From assembly GCA_036734085.1 (NCBI GenBank), contig DAIMZF010000073.1, positions 1 to 15,507 of the forward strand: a stretch of DNA of 15,507 bases. Direction: 5' to 3'. A model generated the notes under the pieces. The model saw only the letters and a list, made by a program, of their open reading frames with translations, did not search any database and was not told where the DNA came from. The first letter of the stretch is position 1; each line of letters opens with the position of its first letter. Positions 6,839 to 13,751 of this stretch are shown here, one piece after another. Position numbers and translations under genes: made by a program. This stretch comes from J038 sp036734085 (lineage in GTDB: Bacteria > Chloroflexota > Anaerolineae > Aggregatilineales > Phototrophicaceae).

Positions 6839-7876
6839 ATGAAAGCAGTGATGAAGGTCGCGGCGGGCGTCGGCCATATCGAAGTCCGCGACATCCCGGA
6901 ACCCGTTCCTCAGCATGGACAGGTCAAGATCAAGGTTCGTGCCGCCGGAATATGTGGGACAGATTTACACATTTATAAAGATGAATTTCGTGTTATACCG
7001 CCCGTTGTGCTAGGCCATGAAATTGCGGGGGAAGTCGTCGCGGTGGGTGATGGCGTGGACGGGATCGCGCCGGGCTTGCGCGTCACGACGGAAACCTATT
7101 TTTATACGTGTGGGGTTTGTCGGTACTGCCGCGATGGGCATAACAACCTGTGCCTGAGTCGGCGTTCCATCGGCTCTGGTGTTAATGGCGGCTTTACGCA
7201 GTATGTCATCGTACCCGCGCAGAACGTCCACGTTTTACCCGATAATGTCGATTTTGAAGCAGGCGCATTGACCGAACCGTTAGCCTGTGTGGTGCATGGC
7301 GTCCAGACGATGCCAAGCGTAACGGCGGGTGATATTGCCATCATCGCCGGGCCGGGCGCTATTGGCCTGTTAACGTTGCAGGTGGTCAAAGCGGCTGGCG
7401 CAACTGTGATCATGCTTGGCACAGATGCCGACGCGCACCGTCTGGAACTAGCGCGGACGTTGGGCGCGGACTATACGCTGAACGTCCAGAGGGAAGATGT
7501 GCCGACATTCGTCCACACAATCACGCCGGAAGGACTCGGCGCGGATGTCGTGTATGAGTGTTCCGGCGCGGGCGCGGCGGCGGCGGGCTTGCTGGAACTG
7601 GTGCGGCGGCGCGGGCGTTATGTGCAGATTGGGCTGTTCGGCAAACCGATTGCATGGGATTTAGACCAGGTTTGTTACCGTGAGTTAACGGTTACAGGCA
7701 GTAACGCCAGCGTGCCTTCCGCATGGGTGCGGGCGTTGCAATTGCTGGAATCCGGACAGGTACAGACCAAGCCACTCATCACAGATATTTATGATGTAAC
7801 ACAATGGGAAGAAGCCTTTGCCGGTTTTGAGGGTAAGCGCGGCATCAAGACGCTTTTAACCCCTGTAGAAGACTAG
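6839..7876 (+). CDS. Zinc-dependent medium-chain alcohol/polyol dehydrogenase
   Basis: It oxidises a secondary alcohol of a sugar, polyol or cyclitol to a ketone with NAD(P). The 345-aa product is a complete member of the sorbitol/threonine dehydrogenase branch. Catalytic-zinc residues are Cys39 (GICGTDLH), His60-Glu61 (GHE) and Glu146 (LTEPLAC). Structural-zinc cysteines are all present: Cys91, Cys94, Cys97 and Cys105. GPGAIG (171-176) is the nucleotide loop, and Asp196 at the end of the second strand region may favour NAD. It is the first gene of operon B, with a strong AAGGA site, and ends 8 bases before the next start. L-iditol/sorbitol dehydrogenase, threonine dehydrogenase and butanediol dehydrogenase are alternatives that sequence alone cannot separate. 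Because an IolC-type pathway lies across the divergent control region, a cyclitol or hexonate substrate is plausible; the Thermotoga inositol pathway also has a second, NAD-dependent dehydrogenase (IolM). Confidence 0.88.
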   Translation: MKAVMKVAAGVGHIEVRDIPEPVPQHGQVKIKVRAAGICGTDLHIYKDEFRVIPPVVLGHEIAGEVVAVGDGVDGIAPGLRVTTETYFYTCGVCRYCRDGHNNLCLSRRSIGSGVNGGFTQYVIVPAQNVHVLPDNVDFEAGALTEPLACVVHGVQTMPSVTAGDIAIIAGPGAIGLLTLQVVKAAGATVIMLGTDADAHRLELARTLGADYTLNVQREDVPTFVHTITPEGLGADVVYECSGAGAAAAGLLELVRRRGRYVQIGLFGKPIAWDLDQVCYRELTVTGSNASVPSAWVRALQLLESGQVQTKPLITDIYDVTQWEEAFAGFEGKRGIKTLLTPVED

Positions 7877-7884
7877 GGGCTGAT

Positions 7885-8676
7885 GTGACGGTGGAAACAT
7901 CATTACAGGGTAAAGTGGCGCTGGTGACGGGTGCATCGGATGACCGGAGCATCGGCTGGGGGATCGCGTCCGCATTGGCACAGGCGGGCGCAGATGTCAT
8001 CGTCAATGATTATACGCACGAAGCAAAACTGACGGCACGCGCAGAAGATATTGACCGGATGGGCCAGCGCGGACACGCCATCGTCGCAGATGTTCGCAAG
8101 CCGGAGCAAGTCAACGCGATGTTCGCGGAAGCGGTGCGCGTGATGGGACGTGTGGATATTGTAGCAAGCAACGCCGGAATCATCCGGTGGGAGCATTTTC
8201 TGGATATTACGCCGGATAACCTGCAAGCGTTGGTGGATGTGAACTTAAAAGGGAATGTTTATGTGTGTCAGGCCGCCGCCCGTCAGATGATCGCACAGGG
8301 CGACGGCGGCCGCATCATCATCACGTCGTCCGTTCAGTCAGATATGCAATTCCCGATTACGCCCGTTTATGGCGGCACAAAAAAAGCGATGCACACATTT
8401 GTCGGCGTGCTAGCGCTGGAACTGGCGCAGTATGGCATCACCGTGAACCACATCGGGCCGGGATGGGTGCAATCTGCGCTCAACGATCCATCGCCGGAGC
8501 TACAGACCGAACAGGGCTTAGACGCCCAACGGCAGGCCGTCCCTCTGCGGCGTGCTGGGGATATTGCGGAGATGGGGCAAGCGGTGGTGTATCTGGCGTC
8601 ATCCCATAGTGATTACACGACGGGCGCGTTTATACGCATGGATGGCGGGTTGGGCATCGGCAAATATTCGCGGTAG
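7885..8676 (+). CDS. Short-chain dehydrogenase/reductase with intact active site
   Basis: This 263-aa classical SDR is expected to interconvert an alcohol and a ketone with NAD(P). Residues 11-31 hold the Rossmann start, but the glycine loop is longer than usual (TGASDDRSIGWG, 15-26), resembling the NRSIAWG loop of FabI-type enoyl reductases. SNAG is at 95-98. The catalytic tetrad is complete: Asn120, Ser148 or Ser149, Tyr162 and Lys166 (Y-G-G-T-K). The C-terminal MDGG motif is at 252-255. Asp42 after the second strand suggests a preference for NAD. GTG at 7885 is the start, with AGGGG 5 bases before it overlapping the stop of the upstream dehydrogenase gene. It is followed after 11 bases by a second SDR gene that lacks catalytic residues, so the two may form one mixed enzyme. 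Gluconate 5-dehydrogenase-like or other polyol activities are possible; the substrate is not readable from sequence. Confidence 0.88.
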   Translation: MTVETSLQGKVALVTGASDDRSIGWGIASALAQAGADVIVNDYTHEAKLTARAEDIDRMGQRGHAIVADVRKPEQVNAMFAEAVRVMGRVDIVASNAGIIRWEHFLDITPDNLQALVDVNLKGNVYVCQAAARQMIAQGDGGRIIITSSVQSDMQFPITPVYGGTKKAMHTFVGVLALELAQYGITVNHIGPGWVQSALNDPSPELQTEQGLDAQRQAVPLRRAGDIAEMGQAVVYLASSHSDYTTGAFIRMDGGLGIGKYSR

Positions 8677-8687
8677 AGCGATGAATA

Positions 8688-9470
8688 GTGAGTAAAATTA
8701 TGGCGATTTTGACAGATAAAACAATTCTGATGGTTGGCGTGCGGCAGGGATACGATGTGAAAATTGCGCGTGTGTTGATGAACGCAGGCGCGCAGGTGGT
8801 CTTTGCCTGTCATCATACACAGCAGGCAGACGCCTATTCCGCGCTGAATACCGAGTCGTTGCAGGCTAACGTCATCCCACTGGATATGGACAACCCGCAA
8901 ACCCTGACAGACGCTATCCCGCAGGCGGTTGACGGCGCAATCCTGTTACCTGCTTATCATCACCCGATGGACTTTATGCAGACATCGCCGGAAGATTGGG
9001 ACACAGCCATCCAACAGAATTTTGTCCGCATGATTTACACATCGCAGGCCATCTTCAAACGGATGATTGCAACAGAAAAAACGGGGTGTCTGCTGTTTTT
9101 ATCCTCATTTGCCGGGATGAAGCCTTTCATCGGTACGAGCATCACAGGCACAACATTAACCGCGCTTCATGCGGTCGCGCAAATGGCGGCGGTTGATTTA
9201 GGTGCGTATGGCATCCGCGTGAATGTTGTAGCGTGCGGCTGGACGGATGACGAAGCCGCGCGGCCATATCTGCATGATGCTGGGCACGACTTTATACAAT
9301 CTGGCATTCCTTTAGGCCGCATCGGGACGGCGGATGAAGTCGGCGCGGCCTGTCGCTTTTTGCTTGCGGACGATGCCCGCTACATCACAGGCGCGGTGAT
9401 TCCGGTAGATGGCGGTTATACCCTCACCCGTGCGGATGGCGATTCGCCGTATCCACAGAAAGGTGCATGA
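8688..9470 (+). CDS. SDR-fold protein lacking catalytic Tyr and Lys (probable pseudoenzyme)
   Basis: The 260-aa product aligns along its whole length with classical SDRs (LSSFAGMKPF, AVDLGAYGIRVNVVACG, PLGRIGTADEVGAACRFLL, TGAVIPVDGG). In the active-site helix the Y-x-x-x-K pair is replaced by Thr153 and Leu157. The glycine loop reads VGVRQGYD (16-23), with Asp in place of the last Gly, and the NNAG strand is replaced by LLPAY (86-90). Asn111 and Ser139/Ser140 remain. Catalysis by the normal SDR mechanism is therefore unlikely. It sits directly after an intact SDR gene in the same operon, which suggests a structural or regulatory partner role, as with the inactive BbsC subunit of toluene degradation. 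The start is GTG 8688 or ATG 8700; the latter gives MAILTDK and is equally reasonable. The frame is undamaged, so this is not a decaying gene. Confidence 0.82.
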   Translation: MSKIMAILTDKTILMVGVRQGYDVKIARVLMNAGAQVVFACHHTQQADAYSALNTESLQANVIPLDMDNPQTLTDAIPQAVDGAILLPAYHHPMDFMQTSPEDWDTAIQQNFVRMIYTSQAIFKRMIATEKTGCLLFLSSFAGMKPFIGTSITGTTLTALHAVAQMAAVDLGAYGIRVNVVACGWTDDEAARPYLHDAGHDFIQSGIPLGRIGTADEVGAACRFLLADDARYITGAVIPVDGGYTLTRADGDSPYPQKGA

Positions 9471-10543
9471 CGATGTTTGATTTATCACGCCAGACGCTAG
9501 CGACGCACAGCGTAGACATGCGGCAGTTCATCAGCTGTGATGAGGCGACCCTGCCCAATGGGATGCGCCTGCTGAACGTCTATAACAGTAGTGGCCTGAC
9601 GTTTACCCTGTTGCCGGATCGCGGGTTAGACATCTGGACGGCGCAATTTAACGGCGTGCCGCTTACGTGGATTAGCCAATCATCGCCACATCTGCCGGAT
9701 TACGGCAGTGCATGGTTACGTCAGTTTAACGGCGGCCTGCTGACAACCTGCGGCCTGCAACACGTAGGCGGCGCAGAGGCGGACTCGCAGACCGGCGAAC
9801 TCCGAGATGTGCATGGACAATTCACGCGGCAACGGGCGCAGATTCAGCAGATACGCGGCGATTGGCAGGACGACGTTTACGTGCTGGAAATCCGCGCCAT
9901 CATCGCGCAAGCGCGGCTTTTTGGGGAGCAACTCCGCGTAGAGCGTACCTATCGTGTTACGCTGGGTGTGCCAGACATCGAAATCACGGATGTTGTGCAT
10001 AATCTGGGCGACGAACCCGCGCCGCTTATGCTGTTATATCATGTCAATGTCGGCTATCCGTTGGTGCGTGGGGGTGCGCGGCTGGTTGTGCCGTCTGCGG
10101 CGGTGCATCCCCGTGATGCCCGCGCCCACGAAGGGCTGACGACATGGGCAGATTATGATTCTGCGACAGCCAGCTATGCGGAGCAGGTCTTTTATCATCA
10201 TCTGAACGCGCAGGATTCGCAGACTTCTGTCCTGATGACCAATGGCGACATTGGGTTATCGCTGTCGTGGGATGTGCAGACGATGCCCTATTTTACCCAG
10301 TGGAAGAACACACGCCGGGGCATGTATGTCTGTGGTATCGAGCCGGGTAACTGCGTTCCAGAAGGCCAGAACGCCGCCCGTGAGGGTGGGCGGCTGACGG
10401 TGCTTGACGCAGGCGAAGCGCGGCGCTTCGGATGTTGCTTCCGGGTTCTGCATGATGCCGACGCCCAACAACGGGCCATCCGCAAAATTAAACAGATTGA
10501 AGCGCATGGCTTGCCCATAGCGGGCTTTAACTGGACAGGTTAG
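9467..10543 (+). CDS. DUF4432 / aldose 1-epimerase-like protein
   Basis: The 358-aa product belongs to the galactose-mutarotase-like fold, DUF4432 branch. Marks are a Leu-Pro-Asp-Arg-Gly-Leu-Asp strand (49-55), FNGGLLTTCGLQHVG (87-101), YHVNVGYPL (191-199) with His192 as a likely catalytic base, and QWKNTRRGMYVCGIEPGNC (278-296) with Glu292 as a likely acid. Length is typical. Such proteins bind sugars and are thought to epimerise at the anomeric carbon or a related centre; most have no proven substrate. The ATG at 9467 overlaps the upstream stop (ATGA). A second ATG at 9473 has better spacing from AAAGG (9 bases rather than 3) and may be the true start. It is the last gene of operon B. Its TAG overlaps the stop of the convergent ROK gene. 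A mutarotase would suit a pathway that takes in a cyclic hemiacetal or lactone-forming sugar. Confidence 0.82.
   Translation: MTMFDLSRQTLATHSVDMRQFISCDEATLPNGMRLLNVYNSSGLTFTLLPDRGLDIWTAQFNGVPLTWISQSSPHLPDYGSAWLRQFNGGLLTTCGLQHVGGAEADSQTGELRDVHGQFTRQRAQIQQIRGDWQDDVYVLEIRAIIAQARLFGEQLRVERTYRVTLGVPDIEITDVVHNLGDEPAPLMLLYHVNVGYPLVRGGARLVVPSAAVHPRDARAHEGLTTWADYDSATASYAEQVFYHHLNAQDSQTSVLMTNGDIGLSLSWDVQTMPYFTQWKNTRRGMYVCGIEPGNCVPEGQNAAREGGRLTVLDAGEARRFGCCFRVLHDADAQQRAIRKIKQIEAHGLPIAGFNWTG
10540..10543. other. Overlapping convergent stop codons
   Basis: The four bases TTAG contain the TAG of the rightward DUF4432 gene (10541-10543) and, on the other strand, the TAA of the leftward ROK gene (10542-10540). 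There is no intergenic space and no visible hairpin terminator on either side of the junction, so transcripts of operons B and C probably overlap at their 3' ends. Confidence 0.85.
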
Positions 10544-11508
10544 CCGCCCACATCGACCGCCCACAACGCCGCACCAATCGCGCCTGCATCGCCGCCGAGT
10601 GACGCATACACAATCTCTAGCTGGTCTAATGGCACGATATGGGAGCGTTCTTCCAGGGTGCGGCGGATGGGCTTCATCAGCCAATCGCCCAGTGCCGCCA
10701 CACCGCCGCCGATAACGATGCGATCCGGCGCAACGATGGTGATGACATTATGGAACCCCATAGCCAGATAAACGCCGACCTGTTCCAGAATATCCTGCGC
10801 GATTTTATCGCCCTGTTCCGCCGCTTGCATAATCGTCTGTGGGGTGATGGCGTTCAGGTCATAATCAACCAATTGGCCGATGAGGGTGTCTATGCCTTGC
10901 ATCACCGCCTTTGCGCCCATCGCGGCGATTGCCGGGCCGCTCGCATAACCCTCCAGCCCGCCCGGAGTGCCGCTTCCGTCCGGCAGGCCGTTAACGTCAA
11001 TGGACTGATGCCCGAACTCTCCGGCGGAACCCGTTAAGCCGAGATGCAAGCGCCCATTAATCGCGATTCCACCGCCGATGCCCGTCCCAAGCGTAAAGCA
11101 AACGACGGTCTGTGCCCCGCGCCCCGCGCCGAGTGTCGCCTCTGCCAATGTAAAAGCGCGGGCATCGTTGATGAGGCCAACCGGACGCTTGAGCTTGTCC
11201 TGCAATAGTTGTACGACTGGCTTTCGGTGCCAGTTGCCGGGAATGTTGGGCAATAAAAGCGTTTGCCCGGCGGGAATATCCAGCGTGGCAGGCACGCCCA
11301 CGCCGACGCCATCGGTAGCGTCTAAGGGTATCCCGGCTTTGTCGCACACTTGCCAGACGAGTTGCGCGATTCGGTCAAGCACGGCATCCGGGCCATGCTT
11401 GCCTTCTGTCGGGATGACCGTCTGTGCGGAGATCGTCCCGTCTTCCGTATTCAATAACAATGCGGCGATTTTTGTGCCGCCAAGATCAACACCAACTGTA
11501 TATCCCAT
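10540..11508 (-). CDS. ROK-family sugar kinase without zinc-site cysteines
   Basis: ROK kinases phosphorylate glucose, allose, fructose, N-acetylmannosamine and similar sugars with ATP. The 322-aa product has the N-terminal phosphate loop DLGGTKIA (8-15), INDARAFTLAEATLG (113-127) with the catalytic Asp115, the LGTGIGGG loop (140-147), and GEFGH (163-167) with substrate-contact Glu164 and zinc-type His167. The expected C-x-C-G-x-x-G-C-L-E motif reads LPDGSGTPGGLEGYAS (175-190): the three zinc cysteines are Asp177, Ser179 and Gly184, while Glu186 is kept. IVIGGGV (264-270) closes the ATP site. There is no N-terminal helix-turn-helix, so it is a kinase rather than an ROK repressor. It starts 3 bases after the metal-hydrolase stop and ends operon C. 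Its substrate is unknown; zinc loss is seen in some ROK subgroups but is not usual in glucokinases. Confidence 0.88.
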   Translation of the reverse strand: MGYTVGVDLGGTKIAALLLNTEDGTISAQTVIPTEGKHGPDAVLDRIAQLVWQVCDKAGIPLDATDGVGVGVPATLDIPAGQTLLLPNIPGNWHRKPVVQLLQDKLKRPVGLINDARAFTLAEATLGAGRGAQTVVCFTLGTGIGGGIAINGRLHLGLTGSAGEFGHQSIDVNGLPDGSGTPGGLEGYASGPAIAAMGAKAVMQGIDTLIGQLVDYDLNAITPQTIMQAAEQGDKIAQDILEQVGVYLAMGFHNVITIVAPDRIVIGGGVAALGDWLMKPIRRTLEERSHIVPLDQLEIVYASLGGDAGAIGAALWAVDVGG

Positions 11509-11511
11509 GTT

Positions 11512-12444
11512 TTAATGCCTCGTGTGTAGCCGTAATGCGTTGGCCGGATTGCTGACCATCATCTGCTTAATCTGCGTATCGTCCAGCCCAGCCTTCTGTA
11601 AAATCGGCACGAACACATTGAACAGATACGCACTGCCCGCGCCGCCATAGCTGGAAAAACCGGAACGTCGAGCGATGTCGGTGGACAACATCATCTGCTG
11701 GATGTGCCCGGCTTCAATCAATCGCACAATAAAGTCTGCCCGATGTGAATCGGGTGCGTATTTTTCTTTACTAATCTGGTCTATGCCCATATAAACGCCG
11801 CGCTCGGCAACCGCTAAATGATACTCCCAGTCCAGTTTGCGGTCTAAATGACCAATCAGTATTCGAGAAGGATGCACGCCTGCACCCGTTAGCAGGTCAA
11901 TCTGCTCCAGCGCCATTGTTCCGGCTTCCGTGTGTGTGGAGATTAACGCGCCTGTCTTTTTGTGCGCCTCCGCGACGGCCTCAAACACTTTGCGCTCGTT
12001 ACCGGTCAGCGTGTTCAGGCTGGAGGCGGCCTTTAACGCCCCCGCACGGATATTTGTCTCGTCAATCCCAACTTCAATTTCTTTGATGAAGCGTTCCGTC
12101 AAACTCTGGACGGATTCCGATTCTACGTGCGCGGCGCAGAACTTATCTTTCAGGTATCCGGTAATGCAGATGATGTGCACATCTGTCCGGCGGGAAAGCG
12201 CCGCTAAGGATGTGGCATCCCGCGCATAGTCTATGGGCGTCATCTCCACAAGTGCCCGCCCGCCGGATTGCCTGAAGTTATGCAGTTCACTTTCTGCATT
12301 GTCCACACTATCCAGCACAAGGTCGGGGTCTTGTGTGGCGTAAGGCTGTGGCGGTTGGCCGATTAAATGCTCATGCGGCGCACACATGCCCAGTTCATCC
12401 GGCGGAATATCGCCCAATACGGTACGGATTATCCCTGTTGTCAT
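11512..12444 (-). CDS. Phosphotriesterase-like metal-dependent hydrolase (putative lactonase)
   Basis: This 310-aa amidohydrolase-superfamily protein has all the binuclear-metal ligands of the phosphotriesterase-related group: His24-x-His26 (APHEHL), Lys138 in IRAGALKAA (the likely carbamylated lysine), His171 (STHTEAG), His199 (IGHLDRK) and Asp256 (LSTDIARRSG). Members open lactones, including sugar lactone phosphates, or hydrolyse other esters; true phosphotriesterase activity is usually incidental. The gene begins 1 base after the FAD oxidoreductase stop, in the same operon, with GGGGTGAT before the start. An oxidoreductase that makes a lactone or cyclic diketone followed by this hydrolase would be a sensible pair, and that is inference. 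A ring-opening role like IolN of the Thermotoga inositol route is another possibility. Confidence 0.85.
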   Translation of the reverse strand: MTTGIIRTVLGDIPPDELGMCAPHEHLIGQPPQPYATQDPDLVLDSVDNAESELHNFRQSGGRALVEMTPIDYARDATSLAALSRRTDVHIICITGYLKDKFCAAHVESESVQSLTERFIKEIEVGIDETNIRAGALKAASSLNTLTGNERKVFEAVAEAHKKTGALISTHTEAGTMALEQIDLLTGAGVHPSRILIGHLDRKLDWEYHLAVAERGVYMGIDQISKEKYAPDSHRADFIVRLIEAGHIQQMMLSTDIARRSGFSSYGGAGSAYLFNVFVPILQKAGLDDTQIKQMMVSNPANALRLHTRH

Positions 12445-12445
12445 C

Positions 12446-13738
12446 TTAATCTATCACCCCGCCAATCTCACGGATGCGGTTTCGTAGTGCAGGTACATTG
12501 ACTTCGCGCGGGGTCGTTTTTTGACGGGAAGCCATCACCGCCGCGACGCCTGCCGCCTGTCCCATCGCCATACATTGCCCCATGCTCCTGACGGATGCGT
12601 GCGCGTCGTGGTCTGCGGATAGACAGCGCCCCACAACCAGCAGATTATCCACCTTTTGCGGGACAAGGCAACGATAGGGGATGCCGTAAGTTTCACCATC
12701 CGGCAGATATTCCCATTTGGTATCTTTCCCGGCGTGATGATCTTCAATCGGTGCGCCACATTGCGCGATGGCGTCTTCAAACGTGGCCGCCGCTAAAACA
12801 TCCTGCCGGGTCAGGCGGTACTCACCCCAGATGCGGCGGCTTTCCCGCACGCCAATCTGATGACTCAGGCCGCCCAGCGTCGCGTTTTCATAGCCTGGCA
12901 CACAATCCACGAGAAAACGCGCATACTCTAACGCTTGCCTGCGTCCTTCAATCTCTGCGGCGGTCAATTGCTCGGCGTCCATCGCGTCAATCTCTCCGAC
13001 TCGCGTCATATTCGTGACCATCACACCCTTCAATGGGGTGATGTGTACGCTTCCTTCGCGGCGGGGCAGGTTGTAGCCCTCGTCGATGGCCTGTGACATC
13101 AGCGCGTGCAACTGGTCTTTCTTGACGGCGCGGGCACGGTCTACATCGACATTGATCATCTTGAACGTTGTCGTCAAGGACTGTACGGGGCCATCTTTTG
13201 CGCCTTCATACTGCACACCGGCAGACGCCGCGACATCCGCATCGCCAGAGGCATCAATCACAACATCGGCCATCAGACGGAAGAAGCCACTTTTATTGAC
13301 CCCCACCACGCCCCGCACACGGTCGCCATCTGTGATGGCGTCTACAACAAACGTATGATACAGCAAGCGAACACCTGCGGACTGCGCCAGAGTTTCCCAC
13401 ACGATTTTCAGCGTTTCCGGGTCATAGGTGATGCCTTGCCCCGCGCCGTAAGTGTTGGGGCGGAGCAAAGCCATTTTTCGCGCCATCAGCGCATCAACAA
13501 CTAAATCCGGCACGCCGCCGACAACTTTTTTTGCCTGTGTGCCAGGTGTATAAAAGCCATAGAACGTATCTAAAACCTGCGTACTAATCCCGCCCATGAA
13601 GCCGTAACGCTCCACCAGTGTGACGGTTGCGCCTTCTCTGGCGGCAGTGATGGCGGCAATCGCGCCGGATGAGCCGCTACCAATCACGAGCACATCACTT
13701 TGCCATGTATCCCGTATATTTGCGGTAAAAATATCCAT
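12446..13738 (-). CDS. FAD-dependent oxidoreductase (FAD_oxidored family)
   Basis: The 430-aa product has an N-terminal ADP-binding fold, VLVIGSGSSGAIAAITAAREG (16-36), ending at Glu43 for the ribose. It carries the family block YGFMGGISTQVLDTFYGFY (45-63), VVIDASGDADVAA (159-171), IGVRESRRIWGEYRLT (295-310), and a C-terminal FAD loop LLVVGRCLSADHDAHASVRSMGQCMAMGQAAG (366-397). This matches the PF12831-type flavoproteins that occur widely in carbohydrate clusters, mostly with unknown substrates. No signal peptide or membrane segment is seen, so it should be cytoplasmic. The ATG at 13738 (GAGG 8 bases before it) is preferred over a start at 13774 that would overlap the upstream gene. It is the third gene of operon C and is followed at once by the metal hydrolase gene. 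It may oxidise a sugar or cyclitol ring carbon, but no specific reaction can be named. Confidence 0.85.
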   Translation of the reverse strand: MDIFTANIRDTWQSDVLVIGSGSSGAIAAITAAREGATVTLVERYGFMGGISTQVLDTFYGFYTPGTQAKKVVGGVPDLVVDALMARKMALLRPNTYGAGQGITYDPETLKIVWETLAQSAGVRLLYHTFVVDAITDGDRVRGVVGVNKSGFFRLMADVVIDASGDADVAASAGVQYEGAKDGPVQSLTTTFKMINVDVDRARAVKKDQLHALMSQAIDEGYNLPRREGSVHITPLKGVMVTNMTRVGEIDAMDAEQLTAAEIEGRRQALEYARFLVDCVPGYENATLGGLSHQIGVRESRRIWGEYRLTRQDVLAAATFEDAIAQCGAPIEDHHAGKDTKWEYLPDGETYGIPYRCLVPQKVDNLLVVGRCLSADHDAHASVRSMGQCMAMGQAAGVAAVMASRQKTTPREVNVPALRNRIREIGGVID

Positions 13739-13751
13739 CTTTATAGCCTCT

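Noticed and set aside
8688..9470. Calling the second SDR a pseudogene
   Set aside because: The frame is full length with conserved fold motifs and operon spacing; only catalytic positions differ, which fits a maintained non-catalytic subunit better than decay.
10256..11515. Several long overlapping open frames on the opposite strand of the ROK and DUF4432 genes, and likewise across other genes
   Set aside because: They lie opposite or out of frame with well-supported genes, lack ribosome sites and show no family motifs; they are GC-driven shadows.
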